A DNA stretch of 64,000 bases from UBA10438 sp964432155. GTDB taxonomy: Bacteria > Bacteroidota > Ignavibacteria > Kapaibacteriales > Kapaibacteriaceae. A program made the translations under genes and the position numbers. The notes under the pieces were generated by a model. It was not told the DNA's origin, did not search any database, and saw only the letters and a list, made by a program, of their open reading frames with translations. This document shows positions 8,857 through 17,538 of the stretch, piece after piece. The stretch covers positions 58,806 to 122,805 of the forward strand of contig CAYSMF010000006.1 in the NCBI GenBank assembly GCA_964432155.1. The letters run 5' to 3'. Within the stretch, counting starts at the first letter, position 1. Every line of letters begins with the position of its first letter.

Positions 8857-9885
8857 ATGTCTATCGCATCCCGCAAAGAACAACACGTCAACCTCTCCCT
8901 CTCAGGGAAGGCAACGTTTCGTGAGAAAACGGCGGGATTTGAACGCTACGAGTTCGAGTACTGTGCGTTGCCGGAGTGCGACTTCCGCGATGTCCGTGTC
9001 GACACGACATTTCTCGGAATGCCATTGCGACGTCCGTTCCTGGTAACAGGTATGACCGGCGGCTACCCCGATGCTGCACGCATCAATGCGGGTATTGCGC
9101 ACGCCTGTGTGCAGTCGGGAATCGCCATGGGCGTGGGATCGATGCGTGCCGCGCTTGCAGCATCCATACCCGATCCGAGTTTCACGGTTGTCCGCGAAGC
9201 ATCGACGGAGATCCCCATTATTGCCAATCTTGGTGCAGCGCAACTTGCGATCTGGCATCGTGACGGTTCGCTGCTGGACATGGTAGATCGTGCCATCGAC
9301 ATGATCGGTGCGCGTGCACTTGCCGTGCATCTCAACCCGCTTCAGGAGTTGCTCCAACCAGAAGGCGAGCCCGAGTTTCGGGGTGTGCTCGACGCGATCG
9401 CGCATGTGGTGGCAAGTGAGCGCACAACCGTGATCGTGAAGGAAGTCGGCGCCGGAGTGTCTGGTGCTGTTGCCAAACGTCTTGTTGACGTTGGCGTAAC
9501 ACACATCGATGTTGCCGGTGCTGGTGGTACGTCGTGGGCTGGCATCGAGATCATGCGCCGCTCGGACGCTGACCAGGTTGACCATCTGTGGGATGTCGGG
9601 ATCCCAACAGCTGAGTGCATCCGACAGTGTCGCGACATTGTGCCGACGCTCATCGCCTCGGGTGGGATTACCAACGGCACAGATTGCGCTACAGCGCTCG
9701 CCTTGGGTGCGCACATTGTTGGGTCTGCTCGCCCCTTGCTCGAAGCGTTTTCTCGTGGCGGATCGGATGCAATTGTGCAACTTGTCGACATATGGGAACT
9801 CCATTTACGTCAGTGGATGTTTCTTACAGGCTGTGCATCTCTTGATGCCTTCCGAAGTATGTCACCATTGAATACCCGCGCATGA
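8857..9885 (+). CDS. fni: type 2 isopentenyl-diphosphate delta-isomerase
   Basis: FMN- and NAD(P)H-dependent enzyme interconverting IPP and DMAPP, the C5 units of isoprenoids. Motifs visible: TGMTGG near 65-70, GVGSMRAAL near 97-105, IANLGAAQ near 124-131, VKEVGAGVS, and the TIM-barrel phosphate loops DVAGAGGTSW and ASGGITNG. The ATG at 8857 (343-residue protein) is chosen because it gives the normal family N-terminus; in-frame codons upstream lie within dprA. A TATCTTG box at 8846-8852 lies directly before this ATG. The 3' end overlaps the polyprenyl synthase start by ATGA, so both are probably translated together to make and use DMAPP. Confidence 0.94.
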   Translation: MSIASRKEQHVNLSLSGKATFREKTAGFERYEFEYCALPECDFRDVRVDTTFLGMPLRRPFLVTGMTGGYPDAARINAGIAHACVQSGIAMGVGSMRAALAASIPDPSFTVVREASTEIPIIANLGAAQLAIWHRDGSLLDMVDRAIDMIGARALAVHLNPLQELLQPEGEPEFRGVLDAIAHVVASERTTVIVKEVGAGVSGAVAKRLVDVGVTHIDVAGAGGTSWAGIEIMRRSDADQVDHLWDVGIPTAECIRQCRDIVPTLIASGGITNGTDCATALALGAHIVGSARPLLEAFSRGGSDAIVQLVDIWELHLRQWMFLTGCASLDAFRSMSPLNTRA

Positions 9886-10904
9886 CCACCGCTGCACCGA
9901 TGGCCATCTCACCCGAAGCGTATGCTCCCTATCAACACGATGTGGAGCAAGCGTTGCGGAGCGCCCTTGATGAGTTCCGCGACCCCAAATGGTTGTACGA
10001 CCCTGTGCATTACCTCTTTGATGGAGGGGGCAAGCGGGTTCGCCCAGTATTGACACTGCTCGCATGTGAAGCCGTAGGTGGTGATCGCGCTGCCGCGTTG
10101 CCGGCGGCAATTGCCGTTGAACTCCTTCACAACTTCACACTTGTCCACGACGATATCATGGACAGCTCGGAGAAGCGTCGCGGTCGTGACACCGTGCATG
10201 TGAAGTGGGATACCAACGTTGCTATTCTCTCGGGTGATGTGATGATGGGCATGGCGCTCCGTCTGCTCATGCGTAGCGCGCAACACGCTCCACGTCCACT
10301 CGATGTGATTGATGCGTTTTCCACAGGTCTCATTGAGGTCTGCGATGGACAAGCATTGGACCTTGCCTTTATGGAGCGACGTGATGTCACGCCTGAAGAG
10401 TACTTCGCGATGATCGAACGCAAGACTGCGCGTCTGCTCGAGATGTCGGTTGCCATCGGAGCAAACGTTGGTGGTGCAACCAACGGTCGGGTGGAATCAC
10501 TCCGCACCTTTGCACGCGACATCGGCATTGCGTTTCAGTTGCAAGACGACGTACTAGACATCATCGGTTCCGAGCAGTTTGGCAAGATGCCAGGGGGCGA
10601 CATCCTCGAAGGAAAGCGCACATGGCTCATGCTCGAGTGCACACGACGTGTGCAAGAGCGCACTGACGCGTCCGAGCAGCATCGACAGTTGCTTGATGCG
10701 TTCTATGCTGGAGCGACACTCACAAAGACCGACGTTCCTGCGGTGCTGGCTATGCTCCACGAGTACAACGTGATCACCGATGCCACAGCGCTCGTCGAGC
10801 GATACACCAACGATGCCTTTGCGCACCTCCACGCTCTACCGTCGACGCCGGCCCGCGACCTCCTGGAAGGACTCGGTCGCCAATTGATGGAGCGCCGAAG
10901 CTGA
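9882..10904 (+). CDS. polyprenyl (geranylgeranyl/farnesyl-type) diphosphate synthase
   Basis: Trans-prenyltransferase that condenses IPP onto allylic diphosphates; product length cannot be read from motifs alone. The 340-residue protein shows GGGKRVRPVL (IPP contact), the first Asp-rich motif LVHDDIMD followed by RRGRDTVH, and the second Asp-rich motif FQLQDDVLD followed by GGDILEGKRT. It overlaps fni by 4 bases, coupling isomerase and elongase. Likely products serve menaquinone (menG lies at 29436), carotenoids (a carotenoid-isomerase-like gene lies at 30134) or undecaprenyl carriers for the neighbouring mur enzymes. Twelve bases separate its stop from murD. Confidence 0.92.
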   Translation: MTTAAPMAISPEAYAPYQHDVEQALRSALDEFRDPKWLYDPVHYLFDGGGKRVRPVLTLLACEAVGGDRAAALPAAIAVELLHNFTLVHDDIMDSSEKRRGRDTVHVKWDTNVAILSGDVMMGMALRLLMRSAQHAPRPLDVIDAFSTGLIEVCDGQALDLAFMERRDVTPEEYFAMIERKTARLLEMSVAIGANVGGATNGRVESLRTFARDIGIAFQLQDDVLDIIGSEQFGKMPGGDILEGKRTWLMLECTRRVQERTDASEQHRQLLDAFYAGATLTKTDVPAVLAMLHEYNVITDATALVERYTNDAFAHLHALPSTPARDLLEGLGRQLMERRS

Positions 10905-10916
10905 GTATTTTGCGCC

Positions 10917-12245
10917 ATGCGCATTACGGTTATCGGTGCCGCCAAGAGCGGACTAGCAGCGGCGGAACTCGCCCATCGTCAAGGACACGACGTTTTCGTC
11001 ACGGAAGCCAAATCGGCCGATCAGACAGCTGATGCTGCTGGGTATCTCTTGTCGCATGGCATTGCCGCGGAGTTTGGCGGACACACACAACGCGCACTCG
11101 AAGCGGACCTGATCATCGTCTCACCTGGAGTGCCCCCTTCCCATACGCTACGCATAGCAGCTGGGCAGAATGGGGTTGAAGTAATAGGTGAGCTCGAGTA
11201 CGCAAGTCGCTTTCTACCAAACCCGATCGTTGCGATCACGGGTACCAACGGAAAGACCACCACAACGGCACTCACAGCCAAAGTGCTCTCCGACGGCGGC
11301 AAGCCGGCAGTAGCGGCAGGCAACATTGGAACGCCATTGAGTTCACTCGTTGACGTGATCGATCCATCGACGATCATCGTTGCAGAGTGCAGCTCATATC
11401 AGCTCGACACAACGACGACCTTTCGTCCGCACGTGAGTATGATCTTGAACATCACGCCAGATCATCTCACCTATCACGGGACATTTCAACAGTACGTTGA
11501 TGCGAAGTGGAAAATTGTTGCGAACCAACAGGCCAACGACGTTGTAATTTTGAATGCCGATGATGCACATGCAGCTAACGCAGCATCGGTAGCTCGGGGT
11601 ATGGTACGCTACTTCAGTCTTCGTCAAGAAGTCGAGGGAGCATTCGTCCGGGGGGACGAAATCATTCTTCGGGACCAGCAGCATAACGAGGAGATCCTCA
11701 TGGCCTTGCGACGTCTCGGTCTGCCAGGAGCGCACAACGCTGCCAACTCCATGGCAGCAACACTCGCCGCGCGCGCGTTCGAAGTGCGCAACGAGAACAT
11801 CCGCGATTCGCTCATGTCGTTTAACGGCGTTGAGCACCGACTCGAAGCCGTGCGCACGCATCGCGGCATTCGCTACATCAACGACTCCAAAGCAACGAAC
11901 GTCAACGCAGCATGGTTTGCGTTGTCGAGCTTTGACCACCCGATTGTGTGGATTGCCGGAGGGCGTGGCGACAACAACAATTACACCGAACTCGACGAGC
12001 TCGTTGCCGCCAATGTGAAGGCAATCGTCTGCGTTGGTGAAGATGCCGATGCCATCTTCAACCACTGGTGTCTGTCGAAGCGATGCGTCAAGGCTGCCTC
12101 ACTCGAGGAAGCCGTGCGAGCCGCAGCAGACCTGGCGGTTGCCGACGACGTTGTGCTGTTCTCTCCAGCGTGCAAGTCCTTCGACATGTTCGCCAACTAC
12201 GAAGAGCGCGGCCGGGCGTATAAGCAATTCGTTACGGCGCTGTAA
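10917..12245 (+). CDS. murD: UDP-N-acetylmuramoyl-L-alanine--D-glutamate ligase
   Basis: Cytosolic Mur ligase adding D-Glu to UDP-MurNAc-L-Ala in peptidoglycan synthesis. The 442-residue protein has the N-terminal Rossmann domain (ITVIGAAKSGLAAA), the ATP-binding loop ITGTNGKTTTT near 103-113, the central-domain signature NITPDHLTYH, and the C-terminal ligase domain with INDSKATN and SPACKSFDMF. A TATTTTG box at 10906-10912 ends four bases before the ATG, suggesting an internal promoter with almost no leader. The gene ends the + strand housekeeping run; its last 14 bases overlap the last codons of the convergent gene that follows, leaving no room for a terminator. Confidence 0.96.
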   Translation: MRITVIGAAKSGLAAAELAHRQGHDVFVTEAKSADQTADAAGYLLSHGIAAEFGGHTQRALEADLIIVSPGVPPSHTLRIAAGQNGVEVIGELEYASRFLPNPIVAITGTNGKTTTTALTAKVLSDGGKPAVAAGNIGTPLSSLVDVIDPSTIIVAECSSYQLDTTTTFRPHVSMILNITPDHLTYHGTFQQYVDAKWKIVANQQANDVVILNADDAHAANAASVARGMVRYFSLRQEVEGAFVRGDEIILRDQQHNEEILMALRRLGLPGAHNAANSMAATLAARAFEVRNENIRDSLMSFNGVEHRLEAVRTHRGIRYINDSKATNVNAAWFALSSFDHPIVWIAGGRGDNNNYTELDELVAANVKAIVCVGEDADAIFNHWCLSKRCVKAASLEEAVRAAADLAVADDVVLFSPACKSFDMFANYEERGRAYKQFVTAL

Positions 12246-14706
12246 CCAGGATGCACTCCGAGTAAGAAGTGGTGTTGCGACGCACATGAACGATATAGCA
12301 GCCAGGGACTAAACTGCTGGGTTGCTCGCCATGAGACAAAGCCACACTACCATCAACTGCTGTGATGCCGATGACTTTTGCCGTTAGTTTATTCCATCGC
12401 ATCACGTGTTCTGTCCAGGACGACACAAGTGCTATGCGATGCTCTCTCTCCCTCAGGTGTTCCGACACATGCGTAGTCGTCATCGTTTGGTAGAGGCCAC
12501 CTGTTGTGCAGTAGTACACGCGTTTCGTTGCGGAGTCCTGAAACAAGGAAATGATTTCGTGGCTCTGATCGATGCCAGCTACGTCGTGTAGATCCCATGA
12601 GTCTCCATTGTCGGTCGATTTCAGGAGACCATCGGTCGTGACAAGCAGCATTGAGCCATCTACATCAGTCACTCCCCCGTTGCCGCCAACCAATCTGAAC
12701 GCACGCGAAACCGGCGAGGTGTGGACAACAGTCCATGTACGACCGTCATCAGAGCTTCTTAAAACATAACGATCGAGCATTGTGTGATAGCTTGACTCAT
12801 TAACCGGAATTCCGGGTTCGATTACAATCGTCGAGCTATCTCTCACGACGACCGTTGCAGATGCGAGTAGCATGCCGTCGCTGCGTTGAATATATCCGAG
12901 AAAGTATGGTGTATTGATCGGCATTCCACAACGATTCCACGTGCGTCCTCCATCGGTTGATCGAAGTGCGCCGCCTGTGTTGGCATCAACATTTACCCCT
13001 TGCTCAACATCTCGGTTCTGTAGGCCACTGACAAGCGCCAGCATCGATCCGTCATGAAGTCGGTTGATTGAATGAACAAATCCACCAGGTAGCGAATCAC
13101 TTAATAATGGACCCACGTCGGTGCGCACCGTATCCATTGCCTCTGAAGGCCATATCAGTTGAGATCCGCTCCCAATCAACAGGCGAGATGCCGCTGTATC
13201 AAGTGGTAGTACCGCTGTGGCAGGCTCAGAGTACAACGTCCGAATAACTCGTCCACCGAGATCTAACTCTCGTATGCTGTTGCCGAGTGTGAGTACTCGA
13301 TTCCCGACAACAAGCGGAGCACGAAGACCACGACGCGATTGGATCCGTGGACCGTGCTGAGAAACACTACCGTGTGATTCACCCCTCATTGATGTGATGC
13401 GCACGACCGGCAATTCGTTATCGTCAATGGCAAGTGCCATGTCGTGTATTCCAGTGACAATGGGGGTTCCAACCGGATCAACCCAACCAAACAGTGTAGG
13501 TGTTGGCTGAAATGACGCATCAAACCCACTGAATGCCGCGTTCAACAATCTCTGACCGGTAGAATCTTGAATGACAAAGGGTTGTGATTCGGACTCATAC
13601 ACGAATGATGTTTTACTGGACGTCACCGGTCGTATGGAAGTTGTGGAAATGACACCCCAACTTGGTTGTGGATCCAGTGTATCGCGTATCCTTCCCACAC
13701 CCAGACTATCAAGATTCCATGAATCGATGATGATGGGGTCAGCGTCAAAGTCAGCAATTCGAATGTATCCACGATAAAGCGCAGTCAGAATACCGGCCTC
13801 AAACCTTGGACACGAATCCACGTACACCCACCGACCGTTTGCATACTTCGCAAACCACCCTCTACTGCTGAACATAAACAGGTTGCCCTTTGGACTCGTC
13901 ACGAGCGAGAGGTGTGCCTCATCTACACTATCGACAATTCCTTCAACTCTAATCGGCGCTTGAAATCGACGTTGGCTGCTATCCGTGATTGCGGCATACC
14001 ACATGGTGTCGGGCGTGCGTGATCCAATACCCTGTGACATCCAAGCGATGCTGTCCGAACCAAAGTATCCGACGAATGGTTTGTAGTAGCTGTTACCAAT
14101 TCTCACCGGGAACATAGCCCCTGGCTTAAACGGCGAGGCAATGAAAAATCGAAGAGGCGATTGATAACTCGTCACAAGAGCAATGTTGGCGACCAATGCA
14201 CTTCCATCGGCCTGAAACCACGACCGTCCGCAATCGGCCGTGGCATAGGTGCGTATCGTAGATGAGCTATCTGCTGTGGTGACAAGCGCCATACCGAGCC
14301 CTCGTATGGCTGCAAACATCACCTTGTTACTGTCAGGAGCAATAAGCGTCGCGCTCCCATCTGACTCTATTCGGAAAAGTCGACTCCCAAAAAAGCCCCG
14401 CTGGAGCACAAATGACTCGGCACCGATACACGGCTGGCATTCACTGTCCTCATATCCATCCGCATTGTTTGTTGGAGGCACAGGAACCGGTGTGTAACGT
14501 GGGCCTGTTAGCCGATAAACTCCGGCACGATGTACCGCAGCAAACAGGGATTCTTCTTGGCCGACGGTAAACAGCGTGGGGGCTTGTACCTGACCGATCC
14601 TGCGCTCCTGATACCGCAAGCGCGCGGGCTGGGCGTGAACCGACACAACGGTTGCTTCCAGAATAACAAGACATGCTAACAGCCCGCACAAAAGGAACCT
14701 AGACAT
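12232..14706 (-). CDS. secreted beta-propeller-like protein with T9SS-type C-terminal domain
   Basis: An 824-residue protein of unknown function. A signal peptide (about residues 1-25, MSRFLLCGLLACLVILE..., ending VHAQ) leads into a long beta-rich region. It contains BNR/Asp-box-like turns: TDGGRTWNRCG, SSDDGRTWTVVH and STDNGDSWDLHD. These are typical of six- or seven-bladed propellers. The last 80 residues (from SWTEHVMRWN to ECILVTAP) have the beta-sandwich pattern of a type A T9SS sorting domain, though weaker than the other examples here. It follows the Cys-rich gene by 15 bases and probably forms a two-gene unit with it. The same arrangement recurs in mirror image at 16822-19880. Export and cell-surface location are inferred. 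Confidence 0.7.
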   Translation of the reverse strand: MSRFLLCGLLACLVILEATVVSVHAQPARLRYQERRIGQVQAPTLFTVGQEESLFAAVHRAGVYRLTGPRYTPVPVPPTNNADGYEDSECQPCIGAESFVLQRGFFGSRLFRIESDGSATLIAPDSNKVMFAAIRGLGMALVTTADSSSTIRTYATADCGRSWFQADGSALVANIALVTSYQSPLRFFIASPFKPGAMFPVRIGNSYYKPFVGYFGSDSIAWMSQGIGSRTPDTMWYAAITDSSQRRFQAPIRVEGIVDSVDEAHLSLVTSPKGNLFMFSSRGWFAKYANGRWVYVDSCPRFEAGILTALYRGYIRIADFDADPIIIDSWNLDSLGVGRIRDTLDPQPSWGVISTTSIRPVTSSKTSFVYESESQPFVIQDSTGQRLLNAAFSGFDASFQPTPTLFGWVDPVGTPIVTGIHDMALAIDDNELPVVRITSMRGESHGSVSQHGPRIQSRRGLRAPLVVGNRVLTLGNSIRELDLGGRVIRTLYSEPATAVLPLDTAASRLLIGSGSQLIWPSEAMDTVRTDVGPLLSDSLPGGFVHSINRLHDGSMLALVSGLQNRDVEQGVNVDANTGGALRSTDGGRTWNRCGMPINTPYFLGYIQRSDGMLLASATVVVRDSSTIVIEPGIPVNESSYHTMLDRYVLRSSDDGRTWTVVHTSPVSRAFRLVGGNGGVTDVDGSMLLVTTDGLLKSTDNGDSWDLHDVAGIDQSHEIISLFQDSATKRVYYCTTGGLYQTMTTTHVSEHLREREHRIALVSSWTEHVMRWNKLTAKVIGITAVDGSVALSHGEQPSSLVPGCYIVHVRRNTTSYSECILVTAP

Positions 14707-14721
14707 AGCATTAACTCCAGG

Positions 14722-15354
14722 TTACGGGCATAGGTTTGGTTGAGGACAGAATTCGATGCGTTGACACGGTGATTCACATGTACCCATAATCGGACAAGAC
14801 CATACACCAGTTACTTCACATTTGCCATCAGCCATGCGTTGGAATCGGCGAGCTAGGCGGCAACAGCTCGTGCCGCAACTGCTGATGCACTTCGATACAG
14901 TATCCACGAAAACACATCTTGGAGTCATGACAGTCCAGCAATACAGTGAGCCGATCTCAGCGGGAACATTCGCGCCAAAGAAACCAGCATTTGTACATGG
15001 ATTCATGAGATAGAGTATTGCCTCAAATACCTTCTGTGGATCAAGAGGCACTGGCATTGAATCCTTAAAACAGACCTTCGTGATGGTGGTGTATTGATTT
15101 TGTTGTCCTGATTCAGGGCAGATGGCAGGAAGAAGCTGGCCTGGCGTCGGAGTCGAGATACATCCGAAGAGATTTACAGTGTAGTAACTGCCCCCGATGC
15201 AAATCTGGAAATTACTCGGGAGCTCGCCTACCTGCTGACACGCGCAAGTTATATCCTGTGCCGTTAGAGCAATGGGTTCTGCAAAGCTGATTGTCTGAAG
15301 TAACAAGTAGACGAATAGCATGCGGCTCCAAATGACCGATAAATTGAATTTCAT
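14722..15354 (-). CDS. Cys-rich secreted protein, family unknown
   Basis: A 210-residue protein I do not recognise. An N-terminal hydrophobic segment (about residues 11-25) suggests export. The rest holds about 19 cysteines, with a cluster CISSCGTSCCRL near residues 158-169 and a Cys-rich tail ending CPQPNLCP. Extensive disulphide bonding outside the cytoplasm is the natural reading. It lies immediately upstream of the propeller-like gene on the same strand. A protein with the same size class, a TSCC motif and a Cys-rich tail occurs at 16822-17538, also just upstream of a large secreted protein. The start could also be the internal ATG 33 bases downstream (MLFVYLLL). Confidence 0.65.
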   Translation of the reverse strand: MKFNLSVIWSRMLFVYLLLQTISFAEPIALTAQDITCACQQVGELPSNFQICIGGSYYTVNLFGCISTPTPGQLLPAICPESGQQNQYTTITKVCFKDSMPVPLDPQKVFEAILYLMNPCTNAGFFGANVPAEIGSLYCWTVMTPRCVFVDTVSKCISSCGTSCCRLARRFQRMADGKCEVTGVWSCPIMGTCESPCQRIEFCPQPNLCP

Positions 15355-15462
15355 GAAACACCTCTCTGAATTGAATGATACCTCGGAACCTGAATGCGTT
15401 ATCTATCGTTATCTAGCCTTTGCAGGAAGTCATATTCCACGGCCGAGACAAAGTACACAGAA

Positions 15463-15475
15463 TCATCTTCCCCCC
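15463..15475. repeat. left terminal inverted repeat of the IS3-family element
   Basis: Reads TCATCTTCCCCCC. It matches the inverse complement of the right end (TGATCTTCCCCCC) at 12 of 13 positions; partial matches continue inward. The TG terminus usual for IS3 elements reads TC here, so this end may be mutated or the true boundary may lie a base or two away. Confidence 0.65.
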
Positions 15476-15528
15476 AATCAGTTGATACTAAGTCGTTCTT
15501 CAATCACGTATTTGGGTTGGAGGAACCG

Positions 15529-15817
15529 ATGGGAAATGACAACCGTGTTCGTCGGCATGATGACGCATTTCGAGCTGAGGCAGTAGCACTGGTGATCGAT
15601 AAGAAGTTGCCAGTGAGCTCGAGCAGCAGAACACGTTGGTGTAGCATACGAGACGGTGCGAAGCTGGATAGAAGCTTCCGGACGACCTCAAGAGGAGACC
15701 TCAGAGAAGTCGGATAAGCAGCGGATCCGAGAGTTAGAACGGGAGCTGCGAGCCCTTCGGATGGAGCGCGATATCCTAAAAGGGGCCGTCGGTATCTTCA
15801 GTCAACGCCCGAAATGA
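15529..15817 (+). pseudogene. IS3-family orfA (helix-turn-helix subunit), frameshifted
   Basis: Begins MGNDNRVRRHDDAFRAEAVALVIDKK and then leaves frame around 15610-15625. Reading one base later, the expected continuation appears: AAEHVGVAYETVRSWIEAS, then a leucine-zipper-like part IRELERELRALRMERDIL and the end GAVGIFSQRPK. Removing one base near 15620 would restore a complete roughly 95-residue orfA with the usual HTH and zipper. The programmed frameshift of IS3 elements occurs at the orfA-orfB junction, not here, so this looks like an inactivating mutation (or sequencing error). Confidence 0.75.
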
Positions 15818-16710
15818 GATACCGATTTATTGATCAACACCGGGCGGTATGGCCACTTGTGGCCATGGCAAAGGTATTGGAGGTGAGCAGGCATGGTTAC
15901 CATGCATGGAAGCGGCGTAAGCCGGCAGAGCGGACGCTGCGCATGCGTGAGCTCACACGTCAGATTAAGCGTGTCTATGCTGAGAGCAACGGCAGCTATG
16001 GCTCGCCACGTGTGACGCTTGTGCTACGCAAGGCTGGCGATGTGGTCACCGAGTGGACTGTGGCTGGGATAATGCGCCGCGAGGGTCTGCGGGCCACTGC
16101 CAAGAGGCGCTGTCATCCAACAACGGATTCATCCAAGACGCTTGCTCCTGCACCAAACCGTCTACAGCGATCATTTACAGTAACAACAACAGATCGAGTA
16201 TGGCTCAGTGACTTTACAGAGCTGTCCTGCCGCAATGGTAAGGCCTATGCTGTGGCTATCATGGACCTATGCTCACGTAGGATACTTGGGTGTGTAGCAT
16301 GGCACTCGATGCAAACGAGAACACTGTTGACCGCTCTCGAGCACGCTTGTAAGGTCAGAGGCGGCGTCTTGCCTGAAGAGCCGTTAATCTTTCACTCAGA
16401 TCGTGGTAGTCAGTATGATGCCGAAACGTTTAGACGTCAGCTTGCCATTCTCAACATCGAACAGAGTATGAGCGGAGTTGGCAACTGCTATGACAATGCG
16501 CCATTGGAGTCGTTCTGGGCTCGAATGAAGACAGAGCTCAAATCAGAAATGATGTTCGATGATCTACGCCACGCGCGCACTGTCGTCTATCGTTGGGTCC
16601 ACCTGTTCTACAATCGAAAACGTTTGCATTTGGGCATTGGACATCTCACACCGGTAGAATTCGAAGAACAACTGTTTTCACAATCAACCGATCGCACTCA
16701 CTGTCAATGA
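15814..16710 (+). CDS. IS3-family transposase orfB
   Basis: A 298-residue DDE transposase catalytic subunit. An HTH_21-like N-terminal part (RQIKRVYAESNGSYGSPRV pattern near 50-68) precedes the rve integrase core. The catalytic acidic residues are visible: Asp in VWLSDFTEL near 132, Asp in FHSDRGSQY near 196, and Glu in PLESFWARMKTE near 232. The C-terminal YNRKRLHLGIGHLTPVEFE motif is typical of the family. The start overlaps the orfA stop by ATGA. The frame is intact, so this subunit could be made, but production of the full OrfAB fusion would be blocked by the orfA frameshift. Confidence 0.93.
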   Translation: MRYRFIDQHRAVWPLVAMAKVLEVSRHGYHAWKRRKPAERTLRMRELTRQIKRVYAESNGSYGSPRVTLVLRKAGDVVTEWTVAGIMRREGLRATAKRRCHPTTDSSKTLAPAPNRLQRSFTVTTTDRVWLSDFTELSCRNGKAYAVAIMDLCSRRILGCVAWHSMQTRTLLTALEHACKVRGGVLPEEPLIFHSDRGSQYDAETFRRQLAILNIEQSMSGVGNCYDNAPLESFWARMKTELKSEMMFDDLRHARTVVYRWVHLFYNRKRLHLGIGHLTPVEFEEQLFSQSTDRTHCQ

Positions 16711-16713
16711 AAC

Positions 16714-16726
16714 GGGGGGAAGATCA
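16714..16726. repeat. right terminal inverted repeat of the IS3-family element
   Basis: Reads GGGGGGAAGATCA, ending in the canonical CA terminus of IS3-family elements. It begins three bases after the orfB stop codon and pairs with the left repeat at 15463-15475 with one mismatch. Confidence 0.7.
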
Positions 16727-16821
16727 GTTCTCGATATCGGGATCTGCTTCTAGGGCTAACAGTATCTTTTGCGTATTATGTCACCCGAGTAGTGTTATTC
16801 ACAGTTATTTGGGGTTATAGT

Positions 16822-17538
16822 ATGGGACGTCGTTTCTTGTTGCTTGTAGTTTGTGCGTTCGTTAACTGCCAGCTGGTTTACGGTCAAGATGAATTTCCTG
16901 ACTGTTATTGGACAAATCCAATCGGGTGTACAGATCCGTGGCTGAATGCTACAGAGACGTTTGATATGATTTATTCAACATCACCCATGTGTGTGTTCCA
17001 AGTGACAGTGTACTATAAGTTCCGATGCTCCCAGTATGAAGTGTACGAATGGAGTTCGCAGCCAACTACTACGATTCCAGCTGGTTGCGCATCACTCGCA
17101 GACATTTACGCATTTATGACGACACCCTCTTTTAAGAGTCAACTGTACTCTCGGGTAGGAGCCTTCGCGGCGCGGACATTTGCGGCCACGTGGCCGGGGC
17201 TGATACCGAACTGTCCCAGTACCACCCTGCAGATAACTGCAAAGTACGCTAGCTGTATGAAGCCCGTTGTTGAGTATACATTTCCAGGAGGATCAACGAG
17301 TACTCTTGACTATCTCTCATTTAATGGCTGGGAATATTATCTCAACTACTACTCTTCCACAGGCGGCGTCATCAGTTCAATCAAACTTGTTAGATGCGTA
17401 GAGACTTCATGTTGCTATCAGAAGAGCGCTGTTTGCCGTTTACCCGACGGTTCGTTGAGTGTGACTCCCGGAACTTGGGTTGAGATTGGTCCATGTCCCC
17501 CGCTTTCTCCATCGTGCACTATCAAAACGTGCAATTGA
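16822..17538 (+). CDS. Cys-rich secreted protein, family unknown (second copy of cassette)
   Basis: A 238-residue protein I do not recognise. The ATG at 16822 is chosen because it gives a clean signal peptide (MGRRFLLLVVCAFVNCQLVYGQ); an upstream in-frame ATG at 16792 is less likely. The mature part holds about 14 cysteines, with RCVETSCCYQ near residues 190-199, then VCRLPDGSLSVTPGTW and a Cys-rich end. Size, TSCC motif and position just upstream of a large secreted protein mirror the gene at 14722-15354. Base use differs from the housekeeping region: lines at 17101 and 17281 count 26 and 23 G+C of 60, against 38 of 60 at 9061, which hints at foreign origin or relaxed selection. Confidence 0.65.
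   Translation: MGRRFLLLVVCAFVNCQLVYGQDEFPDCYWTNPIGCTDPWLNATETFDMIYSTSPMCVFQVTVYYKFRCSQYEVYEWSSQPTTTIPAGCASLADIYAFMTTPSFKSQLYSRVGAFAARTFAATWPGLIPNCPSTTLQITAKYASCMKPVVEYTFPGGSTSTLDYLSFNGWEYYLNYYSSTGGVISSIKLVRCVETSCCYQKSAVCRLPDGSLSVTPGTWVEIGPCPPLSPSCTIKTCN

Larger units (their letters stand above)
15463..16726 (+). mobile_element. IS3-family insertion sequence
   Basis: About 1264 bases bounded by imperfect inverted repeats. Inside are a frameshifted orfA and an intact DDE orfB whose start overlaps the orfA stop by ATGA. Size, two overlapping frames and orfB motifs fit the IS3 family; I cannot assign the subgroup. Flanking trinucleotides differ (GAA on the left, GTT on the right), so no target duplication is visible. 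The element sits in the divergent upstream region between two Cys-rich gene cassettes. The flanks 15355-15462 and 16727-16821 hold no other gene and must contain the promoters of the two cassettes. Confidence 0.85.

Noticed and set aside
8902..9804. 300-residue minus-strand open frame inside fni
   Set aside because: Complementary to conserved TIM-barrel codons of the isomerase; no independent evidence.
15394..15717. 107-residue open frame running into the IS element as a separate gene
   Set aside because: Only the part from 15529 matches an IS3 orfA, and it leaves frame; the upstream extension is IS end and flanking sequence.
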